A stretch of DNA of 55,912 nt from JBMOPD01 sp049323615. Lineage in GTDB: Bacteria > Bacillota > Desulfotomaculia > Desulfotomaculales > Desulfocucumaceae. Location: the NCBI GenBank assembly GCA_049323615.1, contig JBMOPD010000041.1, positions 1-55,912 on the forward strand, in the 5' to 3' direction. A program made the position numbers and the translations under genes. The notes under the pieces are model-generated. The model made no database searches and was not told the DNA's origin. It saw only the letters and a program-made list of their open reading frames with translations. Within the stretch, counting starts at the first letter, position 1, and every line of letters starts with the position of its first letter. Of the stretch, positions 16,432 through 24,747 are shown piece by piece.

Positions 16432-16443
16432 GATTGGGGTTGA
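16409..16443 (+). repeat. Heptamer array 3 (GGGAATT type)
   Basis: Units GGGAATT, GGGAATT, GGGAAAT, AGGATTG, GGGTTGA. It spans the stop codon of the transketolase C-subunit. Confidence 0.6.
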
Positions 16444-16468
16444 CCTTTTTGTAGAAATATAGAAATAT

Positions 16469-16496
16469 AAGGGGCTGACTCAAAAGTCGGCCCCTT
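16469..16496. terminator. Convergent terminator between transketolase and SLH genes
   Basis: AAGGGGCTGACT (16469-16480) pairs with AGTCGGCCCCTT (16485-16496) over 12 bp with one G-T pair and a CAAA loop. Short T/A flanks on both sides suit termination from both directions. Confidence 0.7.
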
Positions 16497-16505
16497 TAAT
16501 GTGCT

Positions 16506-16570
16506 CATGGCCGGCAAGCCCGGCCACCTACGGCGCATGAAAATACCTTCATTCCGGCTTACCCCATTCT
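16506..16570 (+). repeat. Structured dispersed repeat, copy A
   Basis: A small hairpin, GGCCGG (16509-16514) / CCGGCC (16520-16525), is followed by a 31-base core (16540-16570) that matches 55742-55772 at 28 of 31 positions. It runs directly into heptamer array 4. Confidence 0.55.
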
Positions 16571-16607
16571 GGATTCTGGCTCCTGGATTCTGGATTCCGA
16601 CAGGATA
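16566..16607 (+). repeat. Heptamer array 4 (ATTCTGG type)
   Basis: Units ATTCTGG, ATTCTGG, CTCCTGG, ATTCTGG, ATTCCGA, CAGGATA. This is the reverse-complement sense of the GAATCCA type, between convergent genes. Confidence 0.6.
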
Positions 16608-16628
16608 AGGCTTTTCAGCATGAGGGAT

Positions 16629-18647
16629 TTACCTGTCCATCACTCTTACCGTCTCAACCCTCCCGTTTTCCAGGTAAAGCTTTACTTCCCATCCCTCCTC
16701 TATATCCCCCAGGTCGGAGATGTTGGCGGAGGATGAGGTGGAATCGCGGAAGTCGCAGTCGCTGTTTACCCGGAGGGTGAATTCCAGGCCGTTGGACTGC
16801 TCTATGGTGATCCGGCTGTTGCTCTCGCTGACGCCGGTGACGGTGCCTTCCACGACGATGTCCTCATCGTTGGTTACTTCGATGCCGGTGACCTTATCGT
16901 CTTCATCCAGCTGCAAGGTTACCCCGGCGCCGATCATTACGTCCTCCAGGTCAATCCTGTCGCCGTCCCTGGTTATATCGGCATCGTCGTCTATGTAATA
17001 CCTGGTTGAATCAACGTATATGCGGGGTTCGCTCCCTGTCCGCAGGTCCGTAACTTCTCCCTCCACCGTCTCTTCTCCCACGGTCTCAATTTCGGTTATC
17101 TTTCCGCTGCTCCCCACCTTGAAGCGGACGCGGTCCCCCTGTTCAAGGGCGTCCAGTCTTACCCTGTCGCCGTTCTTTATTATCGGGGCGTTTACTTCAA
17201 CCTCGTATTCCTTTCTCTTGCCGTCGTCGTGCAGCAGTGTGGTCATCCGGTAGAAGTAATCAATAGTCCTTACCTCGGCCTCCATGGTGGAACTGCCCAG
17301 GATTATTTCCCGGGCCTCACCCAAAACCGAAACCACCTGCACCCGGTCCCCCGCCTTAAGGTCCGAAAACGGCAGCCGGTCGCCGCCCCTGGCGATTTTG
17401 AGTTCGCCGGCGTTGACCCTGAATACCCTGCTGCTCCCCGGATCCGGTTTCAGGGTGAAATACCCGGAACCGATGTCGGTTACCTCGCCCTGGGTTTCCT
17501 CGGACGACAGTATCGACACACTTTGTATGGCGTTGTTTATTATCCTGACCGTGACATATGTTCCCTCCGCCAGGTACGACCGGTCTTTAAAATCGGTCCC
17601 GCTGGTGATGATTACCGTGTCGGCCAGCGGGTATGACTGTTCCCGGTAGCCGCTGTCCCGTATTTTCAAGGAGGGTGTGCCGGTCAGGGTCCTTTCCACG
17701 ATTTTTCCGGTCAGCTCGAAATCGGCGCTGCCGCCGGCATTTCCTGCCGGAGGAGTGGTGCTGCCGGCCGATTCCATGTACTTTATCCGTGCGTCGGCGC
17801 CGGCTATGGCCAGCACCGCTTCGCCGGTTTTGAAGTCGGCCAGGACGGCTTCTTTGGAGTCTTTAAACAGCACGGTGGTTGAGTCCGTCAGCCGGGGTAT
17901 TTGCTCGCCGTTGGTTTTGGTTATGGTTATTATTCCCGAGGAACTGTCAACGGTGGTGAGGGTGCCGGCAATAACGGCGCCGGCGCCGTATTCAAACCAG
18001 CCGCTTTCGACCGTTTTGGCCATCAGGGCGGCCAGCTCGCCCCTCTTCATGAACTCGCCGGGACCGAAACGGTTGTCTCCCAGCCCCTGCATGATGTTGT
18101 TCTGGGTCACGTCGGCCACGTATTGCGGATACTCCGGGCCTATTTCCGCCGTGTCCCTGAAGCTCAGCTTCTGAACATCCCCTCTCCTGTCCTTCAGCTT
18201 GTCCCAGAGGGCGGCCGCCACCAGCGCGGCCACCTCCTGCCGGGTGATCGGATAACTGTATTTCAGTGTGGGAGCCAGATCTTCCCGCAGCAGCTTCTTC
18301 TGCACCGCCAGCACAAGGTGGCCCTGGCCCCAGTACATGCCCTGGGGAAGGTTGATGCCGCTGTTTTTGTAATCGATCTTTTTGGCTTCTTCTTCCAGGC
18401 CCATGACCCTGATGATAATGGCTATGGCCTCCAGCCTGCTGACCGGGTCCTCGGGCCTGAATACATTCCCGGGGTACCCTTTCATTAATCCCAGGGCACA
18501 GGATTTTTCAACCACCTGTTTGGACCAGTGGCTGCCTGTGTCCTTAAACGACTGGGCGGCTGCGGCGGCTGGAATAAACCGGGGGATGGTTGTCAGCCAG
18601 GCTGCCAGCGTCAGAGCCATAACCGCAATGAGTATTTTTTTGCTCAT
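16629..18647 (-). CDS. S-layer homology protein with repeated small beta domains
   Basis: A 672-residue exported protein: signal peptide (about residues 1-30, ending PAAAAA), three SLH domains at about 33-230 (e.g. FKDTGSHWSKQVVEKSCALG; MKGYPGNVFRPEDPVSRLEA) that anchor it to pyruvylated cell-wall polymer, then about five or six related beta-rich units beginning like AGTLTTVDSSSGIITI, TGKIVERTLTGTPSL, QGEVTDIGSGYFTL, EGEVTDLRTGSEPRI and EGTVTGVSESNSRITI, each with a GDRV- or GEAV-type turn. These resemble DUF5666-type or OB-like repeats. The start is ATG at 18647 because GGGAGG lies ten bases upstream; an ATG nine bases earlier is too close to it. A structural or wall-associated role is inferred. 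Confidence 0.85.
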   Translation of the reverse strand: MSKKILIAVMALTLAAWLTTIPRFIPAAAAAQSFKDTGSHWSKQVVEKSCALGLMKGYPGNVFRPEDPVSRLEAIAIIIRVMGLEEEAKKIDYKNSGINLPQGMYWGQGHLVLAVQKKLLREDLAPTLKYSYPITRQEVAALVAAALWDKLKDRRGDVQKLSFRDTAEIGPEYPQYVADVTQNNIMQGLGDNRFGPGEFMKRGELAALMAKTVESGWFEYGAGAVIAGTLTTVDSSSGIITITKTNGEQIPRLTDSTTVLFKDSKEAVLADFKTGEAVLAIAGADARIKYMESAGSTTPPAGNAGGSADFELTGKIVERTLTGTPSLKIRDSGYREQSYPLADTVIITSGTDFKDRSYLAEGTYVTVRIINNAIQSVSILSSEETQGEVTDIGSGYFTLKPDPGSSRVFRVNAGELKIARGGDRLPFSDLKAGDRVQVVSVLGEAREIILGSSTMEAEVRTIDYFYRMTTLLHDDGKRKEYEVEVNAPIIKNGDRVRLDALEQGDRVRFKVGSSGKITEIETVGEETVEGEVTDLRTGSEPRIYVDSTRYYIDDDADITRDGDRIDLEDVMIGAGVTLQLDEDDKVTGIEVTNDEDIVVEGTVTGVSESNSRITIEQSNGLEFTLRVNSDCDFRDSTSSSANISDLGDIEEGWEVKLYLENGRVETVRVMDR

Positions 18648-18784
18648 GATCAGCATTCCTCCCGTATTCTTCTATGAAAATAGACGATGGATTCACAGGC
18701 GGCGTTCCGCTGGGAAATCTTTTCGCCAGAAAAGGCAATTTTTCCTTTTTATTTATTGAAATGGAAAGGACTTCACCAGGATGT

Positions 18785-18791
18785 TGTCGAA
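18785..18791 (+). promoter_or_regulatory. Possible Spo0A box between the SLH gene and ftsE
   Basis: TTGTCGAAA (18784-18792) contains an exact TGTCGAA core in the divergent region between the minus-strand SLH gene and ftsEX. TATAAA follows at a 15-base spacing from TTGTCG. Confidence 0.35.
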
Positions 18792-18855
18792 ATAGCTAAT
18801 ATCTTATAAAAGTGAATTGATTCGCCGAAAATCGGAACCTGTACGAGGTGTACGA

Positions 18856-19542
18856 ATGATCAATTTTTACAATGTGTCGAAGATTTACCCCAATGGTGTT
18901 AAAGGGCTGGATGATGTCACGCTGAGCATCCGGAGGGGAGATTTTGTTTTTCTGGTCGGCCCCAGCGGCGCCGGCAAAACATCACTGATCAAGATCATTT
19001 TCAGGGAGGAACTGCCCACCAGGGGGCAGGCGCTGTTTAACGGGAAGAATATCGCCCGCCTGAAAGGAAGGGAGATCCCTTATTTAAGAAGGAAAATAGG
19101 CATGGTTTTTCAGGACTTCAGGCTCCTTCCCCAGAAAACGGTTTTCGAGAATGTGGCCTTTGCCATGGAAGTTACCGGGGCCTCCACCAGGGAGATAAAA
19201 ACGAGGGTGCCGGAGGTGCTGGAGCGGGTGGGGCTGCTGGATAAAGCCCGGGTTTTGCCGTCCCAGCTTTCCGGGGGCGAGCAGCAGAGGGTCTGTATCG
19301 CCAGGGCCATTGTCAACAACCCCATGGTATTGATTGCCGATGAGCCCACGGGGAACCTGGATCCCGACACCGCCTGGGGCCTGATGAAACTTTTAAATGA
19401 GATTAACGGGTCCGGAACCACTATAATAATGGCCACCCATGCCAGGGAAATTGTCGACTCTTTGAAAAAGCGGGTGCTGGCCCTGTCTGAAGGCAAAATA
19501 ACCCGTGACGAGGAAGGCGGGGTTTATTGCCATGAGTCTTAA
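18856..19542 (+). CDS. ftsE: Cell division ATP-binding protein FtsE
   Basis: A 228-residue ABC ATPase. With FtsX it transmits ATP-driven movement to a peptidoglycan hydrolase rather than transporting a solute. Walker A is GPSGAGKTSLI, the Q-loop is VFQDFRLLPQKTVFENV, the signature LSGGEQQRVCIARAI, and Walker B VLIADEPTGNLDP. ATG 18856 starts the family-typical MINFYNVSKIYPNG, with GAGGTG (18845-18850) just upstream. It overlaps ftsX by eleven bases. In Bacillus, FtsEX activates the CwlO endopeptidase and affects entry into sporulation. Confidence 0.95.
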   Translation: MINFYNVSKIYPNGVKGLDDVTLSIRRGDFVFLVGPSGAGKTSLIKIIFREELPTRGQALFNGKNIARLKGREIPYLRRKIGMVFQDFRLLPQKTVFENVAFAMEVTGASTREIKTRVPEVLERVGLLDKARVLPSQLSGGEQQRVCIARAIVNNPMVLIADEPTGNLDPDTAWGLMKLLNEINGSGTTIIMATHAREIVDSLKKRVLALSEGKITRDEEGGVYCHES

Positions 19543-20419
19543 CACCCTGGGTTATTACTGGAGGGAGGCACTGCAGTCCATTTTCCGGAACAGCTGGCTT
19601 TCCATCGCGTCGGTGGGCACTGTGACGGTTTCCCTGCTGATAGTCGGTATTTTCGCCCTGCTGGTGGTCAACGCCAATGAATTCACCCGCAGCCTGGAGT
19701 CGGGGCTGGAAATAAGGGTTATTCTCAAGGACGGGCAGCCCGGGGACAGTATTAAAAGGATCCGGGCGGACATCGAGAAAATGCCCGGCGTTTCCATGGT
19801 CGAGTTCGTGTCCAGGGATCAGGCCCTGGAAGAAATGAAAAGAAATTTCAAGGACCGCAAGGATGTACTTGAGGGCCTGCAAAACGACAACCCGCTGCCC
19901 GATGCGTTCCGGGTCAGGGCCTACCAGGCGGACCAGATTCCCGATCTGGCCGGCAACATAGAAAGTCTGACCGGTGTCGAGCAGGTAATCTACGGTCACG
20001 GGCTGGTTGAGAGGCTGGTGTCGGCCACCCGCTGGATCAGGCTGGGCGGCGGCGTTGTCCTGGGGATTTTATGCCTGGCGGCGGTGTTCCTCATCTCCAC
20101 CACTATACGCATGTCGGTTTTTGCCAGGCGCAGGGAAATCGGCATCATGATACTGCTGGGGGCCACCAACTGGTTTGTCCGTTTTCCCTACCTGCTTGAG
20201 GGCATGATCCTTGGCTTTCTGGGCGCCGTTCTGGCGGGGTCGGTGGTGTATATAGGATATATCTCGCTGGTCGACTATATCGGCCGGAACCTGCCCTTTA
20301 TTTACCCGGTAACCGACCAGCGGACCATCTTCACCGTGCTGGGGGGCATGCTGGTGACCGGACTGGTAATCGGGGCGCTGGGGAGCAGTTTTTCCATCAG
20401 GAAATTTCTTAAAATTTAG
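19532..20419 (+). CDS. ftsX: Cell division protein FtsX
   Basis: A 295-residue membrane partner of FtsE with four predicted helices: one at about residues 24-46 (IASVGTVTVSLLIVGIFALL), a large extracellular loop (about 50-165) that contacts the hydrolase activator, and three C-terminal helices (GGVVLGILCLAAVFLIS; EGMILGFLGAVLAGSVVYIG; TVLGGMLVTGLVIGALG). The cytoplasmic segment RREIGIMILLGATNWFVRFP is typical. Start ATG 19532 lies inside the end of ftsE; a GTG at 19505 is possible but less family-like. Stop lies next to heptamer array 5. Confidence 0.94.
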   Translation: MSLNTLGYYWREALQSIFRNSWLSIASVGTVTVSLLIVGIFALLVVNANEFTRSLESGLEIRVILKDGQPGDSIKRIRADIEKMPGVSMVEFVSRDQALEEMKRNFKDRKDVLEGLQNDNPLPDAFRVRAYQADQIPDLAGNIESLTGVEQVIYGHGLVERLVSATRWIRLGGGVVLGILCLAAVFLISTTIRMSVFARRREIGIMILLGATNWFVRFPYLLEGMILGFLGAVLAGSVVYIGYISLVDYIGRNLPFIYPVTDQRTIFTVLGGMLVTGLVIGALGSSFSIRKFLKI

Positions 20420-20453
20420 GGATTGGATTATGCAATTCCCAATTCCGGTTACA
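20419..20453 (+). repeat. Heptamer array 5 (GGGATTG / CAATTCC)
   Basis: Units GGGATTG, GATTATG, CAATTCC, CAATTCC, GGTTACA directly after the ftsX stop. The two halves are reverse complements of each other in type, so the array could form a small hairpin. Confidence 0.55.
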
Positions 20454-20487
20454 CAGAGAATATCATCCACGCATGGGAGGTTACCTG

Positions 20488-21618
20488 ATGACTGGCCTGA
20501 AAAAGAGAATTGCGGCTCTGTTGCTGGGCGCGGCCTTTGCCTTGTCTGCGATTGGTTCCGCCTACGGCGACCCGTTGGAGGACAAGCTGAATGAAACCCG
20601 TGAGATGCTGGAAAAAAAGCGGGAAGAGGTAAACTACGGCAGACGGGTGGTAAACAGCTACGCCTCCCAGGTAAAAACGCTGGACCAGAGTATCGGTCTG
20701 AAAGAACGCCAGATCAGCGACCTGGAGGCCAACCTCAATTTAGCCCGGGCGGAGCTGAAGCGGTCCGAGGCTGAACTGGAGAAAGTCTCACGGGAACTGG
20801 AGGAAAGCAACAAAGCCTTCAAGAAGAGGGTCAGGGGCCTTTATATTTCGGGAACCACAAGCTATCTTGAGGTGCTGCTGGAATCCCAGAGCTTTTCCGA
20901 TTTCATCAACCGGGCCGATATGTTGAAAAGAATTATCGGCCACGATATTCAAATAGTCAAGCAGGTGACTGATAAAAAGAAGGCCGTGGAAAAGGAAAAA
21001 GCAAACCTCGAGGCCAGGCGGGACAATATTGCGTCCCTGATCGCCATGAATGAATCGGCTAAACTGGAACTGAGAAGCCGGCAGATGGAAAAGCAGGGCC
21101 TTCTGTCCAGGGCGCGGCAGGATCTGGGCCGGTTTGAAGCCGAGGCCGAAGCGCTGGAGCAGCAGGAACAGGAAATAATCAGGGAAATATTAAAGAACAG
21201 GTCAAAACAGGGCTCCGCCGCCAAGGGGTCGGGCTCCTTTACCTGGCCGGTGCCGGGCCATACCAACATTTCGTCGCCCTTCGGCAACAGGGTTCACCCC
21301 ATTCTGGGATACATCCGGCACCATAACGGGATAGACATTCCCGCCCCCACCGGAACAAAAGTGGTGGCGGCCCAGGACGGCACGGTATTAGAGGTCGGTT
21401 ACATGAGCGGCTACGGTAAAGTGGTGATGCTGGACCACGGCAATGGCCTGACCACTCTCTACTCGCACCTTTCCGCCCAGCTGGTTAATGCCGGCGACGA
21501 GGTAATAAAGGGCCAGGCCATCGGCAAGGTCGGCAGCACGGGGATGTCCACCGGGCCGCACCTGGACTTTTCGGTAAGAAAGAACGGCACACCGGTTAAC
21601 CCGATGGGATTCTTTTAA
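20488..21618 (+). CDS. Murein hydrolase activator with coiled coil and M23 (LytM) domain
   Basis: A 376-residue exported protein of the EnvC/CwlO-like type: signal peptide (residues about 1-27, ending SAYG), a long coiled coil (about 30-245) rich in Glu, Lys, Arg and Gln, and a C-terminal M23 peptidase domain (about 260-376). The zinc-ligand segments are visible: HHNGIDIPAP (H and D), TLYSHLS and PHLDFSV, so it may be catalytically active, unlike E. coli EnvC. Its place right after ftsEX indicates that it is the hydrolase or activator controlled by FtsX. ATG 20488 has GGGAGG (20475-20480) seven bases upstream; an ATG at 20473 overlaps the SD. Confidence 0.92.
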   Translation: MTGLKKRIAALLLGAAFALSAIGSAYGDPLEDKLNETREMLEKKREEVNYGRRVVNSYASQVKTLDQSIGLKERQISDLEANLNLARAELKRSEAELEKVSRELEESNKAFKKRVRGLYISGTTSYLEVLLESQSFSDFINRADMLKRIIGHDIQIVKQVTDKKKAVEKEKANLEARRDNIASLIAMNESAKLELRSRQMEKQGLLSRARQDLGRFEAEAEALEQQEQEIIREILKNRSKQGSAAKGSGSFTWPVPGHTNISSPFGNRVHPILGYIRHHNGIDIPAPTGTKVVAAQDGTVLEVGYMSGYGKVVMLDHGNGLTTLYSHLSAQLVNAGDEVIKGQAIGKVGSTGMSTGPHLDFSVRKNGTPVNPMGFF

Positions 21619-21804
21619 GGCATGGCGGTATCCGCCCGTAAGCATAACCAGACTCCACCGCCGGGGACGGCGGTTTTTTCCATATTGTTGTAATCAATAT
21701 TGTAATCTCAGGGTTAAACTTATAGTATAATAATTTGTAGTTAAAAATTCCGCCGCGGTACGGATATCCCGGCCGGCCCGGGAGCAAGGGAAGGAGTATT
21801 TTCC

Positions 21805-22965
21805 TTGGAATTTGACAGGTATGGATCACACAGGAGGGGCCACAAGTTTTTCACCGGCCTGGCCATTGCGCTGTTTGTCCTGATTGTCGGGGTTGGCTGG
21901 CTGCTGGCCAGCAATTACAAGCAATTCGGCAACCTGGTAAAGGTTATTGTGCTGGTAAAAACCCAGTACCTCAATACAGTGGATTACGACACGCTGGTGG
22001 AGGGGGCCATCAAAGGGATTGTCAAATCATTGGACGACCCCTACTCGGCCTATCTGGACCCGGCTACCTACCAGCAGCTGCGCGAGCAGATCAAGGGGTC
22101 TTTCGGCGGCCTGGGCATTCTGGTGGGCATGAAAGACGAGTATCTCACCGTGGTCAACACCTACAAGGGGACACCCGCCTACCGGGCGGGAATCCAGCCG
22201 GGTGACGTGATATCCAGGATCGATAACCGGGAGGTCCGCGGCATTGACCTGGAAACCGCCGTCCACCTGATGCGGGGGCCGGTGGGGACAAAAGTCACGC
22301 TCACCCTGATGCGGTCCAGTGTTCCCAAGCCCTTCGATGTGGAACTGCCCAGGGAAGAGATTACCCTTCCTTCGGTGGAAAGCCATATATTAAAGAACGG
22401 CATTGCTTATATCGGACTGGCCCAGTTTACCGAAAAAACGCCCGAGGAAATGGAAGAAAACATCGCCAAACTGAAAAAACAGGGTATGCGGGCGGTAATA
22501 CTTGATCTCAGGAACAACCCCGGCGGGGAGCTGATGTCGGCGGTAAAGGTTTCCAGGCACTTTCTGCCTCCCGGCCCGGTGGTGTATATCGACTACCGGG
22601 GAGGGCGCCAGGAGGAGCACAGCACCGAAGGGAACGATATCAAACTTCCCATGGCCGTGTTGATTAACAACAGCAGCGCCAGCGCTGCGGAAATCCTGGC
22701 GGGCGCCATAAAGGACACCGGGTCCGGGGTTCTGGTGGGGCAGAAGACCTTTGGCAAGGGTGTGGTCCAGATGGTTTTCGACCTGGACAACGGGGCCGGA
22801 CTTAAGCTTACCACCGCGAGGTATTTAACGCCCAAGAAAAATGATATCAATAAAAAGGGAATAATGCCCGATGTGGTTGTCAATCAGCCGCCGGGCGGAC
22901 CCGATGTGCAGCTGCAAAGGGCTATAGAAATTTTAAGCGAAAAGCTGGCCAATAAAGCCGCGTAA
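21805..22965 (+). CDS. C-terminal processing peptidase (S41, PDZ domain)
   Basis: A 386-residue membrane-anchored serine protease of the CtpA/CtpB family. Order: N-terminal anchor helix (about residues 15-36), a PDZ domain (about 95-180, GGLGILVGMKDEYLTVV, AGIQPGDVISRID), and the S41 catalytic domain with the Ser/Lys dyad in NSSASAAEILAGAIKDT and VGQKTFGKGVVQ. In Bacillus, CtpB sits at the same place after ftsX and cleaves SpoIVFA during sporulation; that role here is inferred from synteny. The start is TTG with AAGGAG (21791-21796) eight bases upstream. Confidence 0.93.
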   Translation: MEFDRYGSHRRGHKFFTGLAIALFVLIVGVGWLLASNYKQFGNLVKVIVLVKTQYLNTVDYDTLVEGAIKGIVKSLDDPYSAYLDPATYQQLREQIKGSFGGLGILVGMKDEYLTVVNTYKGTPAYRAGIQPGDVISRIDNREVRGIDLETAVHLMRGPVGTKVTLTLMRSSVPKPFDVELPREEITLPSVESHILKNGIAYIGLAQFTEKTPEEMEENIAKLKKQGMRAVILDLRNNPGGELMSAVKVSRHFLPPGPVVYIDYRGGRQEEHSTEGNDIKLPMAVLINNSSASAAEILAGAIKDTGSGVLVGQKTFGKGVVQMVFDLDNGAGLKLTTARYLTPKKNDINKKGIMPDVVVNQPPGGPDVQLQRAIEILSEKLANKAA

Positions 22966-22968
22966 TTT

Positions 22969-22996
22969 GGAGGCCTGAGGCAGGAGGTCAGAGGTT
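22969..22996 (+). repeat. Heptamer array 6 (GGAGGTC type)
   Basis: Units GGAGGCC, TGAGGCA, GGAGGTC, AGAGGTT between ctp and the PDZ membrane protein. The GAGG inside it may double as the SD of the next gene. Confidence 0.5.
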
Positions 22997-23003
22997 AGAT
23001 GTT

Positions 23004-24284
23004 TTGGGCGGTGTGGGAGTGTACCTGCTGACAGAAGTTATTCCACTGATAATTAAAAACTATTTTCTTCTTTTTACCGACCCCGAATTTCTTTTGCTGA
23101 TAGCCCTGGTGGTGGCCCTGATTGCCCTGCAGTACAGGCGGTCGGAGTCAGTCCGGGCGGCCATGTTCGGGATAAAACCCCGGCGCCTTTGGAGGGATAC
23201 CTTTTCGGCCACCCTCCTGGGCCTTGCCGGAGGGGTTGCAGGCAGCATCCTGATAGTCCTGGCAGGTCTTCCCCTGACCGGCTCGGGCTTAATTTTTGTT
23301 CTTTTTTTATTAATCGCCGCCCTGTTGATGCTGATCAACCCGCGGTTCATATGCTTTGCCTACGCCGGGGGAATAATATCCCTGGTCAACATATTTACAG
23401 GCTGGCCCCCGGTTAATATCTACCAGGTCCTGGCCCTGGTGGCCCTCCTGCACATGGTGGAAAGCCTGCTCATATTCTTCAGCGGCCACCTGGGGGCTGT
23501 CCCCTCCTTTTTCAGGGACGCGTCCGGCAGGGTGGTGGGGGGCTTCACCCTCCAGAAATTTTGGCCCATACCTCTGGTGGCCCTTACGGTGGCGGGATAT
23601 TCCACTTCGCAGGGGATATTAAACGATATGCCTCAGTGGTGGCCGCTGATCAAGCCCGGGGAGGCAGGCGGCCAGCACAATAATGTCATTTATGCCCTGG
23701 TTGCCGTGGTGGCCGGACTGGGTTACGGCGACCTGGCCGTTGCCCGCAGCCCCTGGGAAAAAAGCAGGCTGTCCGCCCTTTACCTGGCGCTTTACAGCGT
23801 GATACTCTTCATACTGTCGATTTTTGCCCAGTACTTCAGGTTTCTGGCGCCGGTGGCGGCAATTTTTTCTCCCCTGGGGCACGAGCTGGTCATATACATC
23901 GGAAAGAAAATAGAACTGGCGGGCAGGCCGGTATTTACCCCGTCAAAGCTGGGGCTGCGGGTGCTGGATGTGGTTCCGGAATCCATTGCCTGGCACATGG
24001 GCATCAGGTCGGGGGATGTGCTGATTACAGTGGGGGGTATTCCGGTTCGTGACCGGTGGGGACTGAAATACGCCCTGGAAAATATCCCCGGTCCCCTGGA
24101 GATTGAGTACCTGAAGGGGGCCGCCCGGATTTATAACCGGGGCTGGGCCTTCCGGCACGGTGTCAACAAGCCGCTGGGAGTGCTGCCGGTTCCGGCAGGA
24201 GACGAAGAATATTTTATCGATATTAAGTCACAAGGCACGGTGTACAAAAAATTTGTTTCCTGGTGGGAAAAAATTAAACGTTGA
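23004..24284 (+). CDS. Polytopic membrane protein with C-terminal PDZ domain, MinJ-like
   Basis: A 426-residue protein with about eight hydrophobic segments in the first 300 residues and a PDZ domain at about 320-390 (LGLRVLDVVPESIAWHMGIR, SGDVLITVGGIPVRDRW). There is no protease domain, so it is a scaffold or adaptor rather than an enzyme. Bacillus MinJ has the same plan (several membrane helices, then PDZ) and lies just after ftsE-ftsX-ctpB, bridging DivIVA and MinD at division sites. By architecture and gene order this is the best candidate, though sequence identity was not tested. Start TTG 23004 has GAGG nine bases upstream; GTG 23013 is an alternative. Confidence 0.75.
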   Translation: MGGVGVYLLTEVIPLIIKNYFLLFTDPEFLLLIALVVALIALQYRRSESVRAAMFGIKPRRLWRDTFSATLLGLAGGVAGSILIVLAGLPLTGSGLIFVLFLLIAALLMLINPRFICFAYAGGIISLVNIFTGWPPVNIYQVLALVALLHMVESLLIFFSGHLGAVPSFFRDASGRVVGGFTLQKFWPIPLVALTVAGYSTSQGILNDMPQWWPLIKPGEAGGQHNNVIYALVAVVAGLGYGDLAVARSPWEKSRLSALYLALYSVILFILSIFAQYFRFLAPVAAIFSPLGHELVIYIGKKIELAGRPVFTPSKLGLRVLDVVPESIAWHMGIRSGDVLITVGGIPVRDRWGLKYALENIPGPLEIEYLKGAARIYNRGWAFRHGVNKPLGVLPVPAGDEEYFIDIKSQGTVYKKFVSWWEKIKR

Positions 24285-24309
24285 CACGTATCAGCCGCCA
24301 GCCTATAAT
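24281..24309 (+). promoter_or_regulatory. Fully consensus SigA promoter
   Basis: TTGACA (24281-24286), a 17-base spacer and TATAAT (24304-24309) match the housekeeping consensus exactly. The -35 overlaps the stop codon of the preceding gene. It drives the small CooT-like gene. Confidence 0.85.
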
Positions 24310-24324
24310 TTTTTTAACGGGGCC

Positions 24325-24408
24325 ATGAAGGCCCGCACAGGGTTTCAAGTATTGGACCACGGAGGTCTTGTCATGCCCGGGACCGAAGTGGTTTTTAAGT
24401 TTTTGTAA
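24325..24408 (+). CDS. Possible 27-residue leader ORF upstream of cooT
   Basis: ATG AAG GCC ... TAA encodes a 27-residue peptide starting MKARTGFQVLDHGGLVM. The start codon sits in the loop of a small hairpin, GGGCC (24320-24324) / GGCCC (24330-24334). SD support is weak. It ends 18 bases before the cooT start. It may be a leader peptide, an independent small protein, or chance. Confidence 0.3.
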   Translation: MKARTGFQVLDHGGLVMPGTEVVFKFL

Positions 24409-24425
24409 AGCCGGAGGTGATTGGA

Positions 24426-24614
24426 ATGTGCGAAGCGAACGCTTACCTTCGCCAAGACGGTGAAGAGGAGCTTTTCCTGGAAATGGTGGATAAAGTGGTT
24501 CCCCACGAGGAAGGGCTGATGCTGGAGGATATCTTCGGCCGCCGGAAGATTGTCAAGGCCAGAATAGCGGAACTGGCCCTGGTGGACCACAAAATTGTCC
24601 TGGAAAAGGAATAA
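24426..24614 (+). CDS. CooT-family nickel-binding protein
   Basis: A 62-residue protein starting MCEANAYL and ending ALVDHKIVLEKE, with the family's MVDKVVPHEEGLMLEDIFG and RKIVKARI segments. In CooT the Cys2 thiol of the dimer binds one Ni(II) for carbon monoxide dehydrogenase maturation. Many anaerobes have family members without a nearby CODH, as here, so the metal target is uncertain. ATG 24426 has GGAGGTGA (24413-24420) five bases upstream. It has its own consensus promoter and terminator. Confidence 0.8.
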   Translation: MCEANAYLRQDGEEELFLEMVDKVVPHEEGLMLEDIFGRRKIVKARIAELALVDHKIVLEKE

Positions 24615-24620
24615 TTGTCC

Positions 24621-24651
24621 AAACGGGCTGCCGGTCAACGGCAGCCCGTTT
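24621..24651 (+). terminator. Terminator after cooT
   Basis: AAACGGGCTGCCG (24621-24633) and CGGCAGCCCGTTT (24639-24651) form a perfect 13-bp stem with a GTCAA loop, followed by GTTTAG. Confidence 0.85.
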
Positions 24652-24656
24652 GTTTA

Positions 24657-24677
24657 GGGGACAGGAGTTAGAATTAG
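24657..24677 (+). repeat. Heptamer array 7 (short)
   Basis: Units GGGGACA, GGAGTTA, GAATTAG between the cooT terminator and the glycosylase gene. Weak on its own; listed because it follows the same 7-base rhythm. Confidence 0.4.
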
Positions 24678-24747
24678 TAAAAACCCAGCCTGGCTTAGGA
24701 ATAACTAAATAATTTAAGTACCGGGTACCACAAGGGAGGTTTTGCGG

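Noticed and set aside
14550..16607. CRISPR array
   Set aside because: The repeated units are only 7 bases and directly adjacent, with no spacers and no cas genes.
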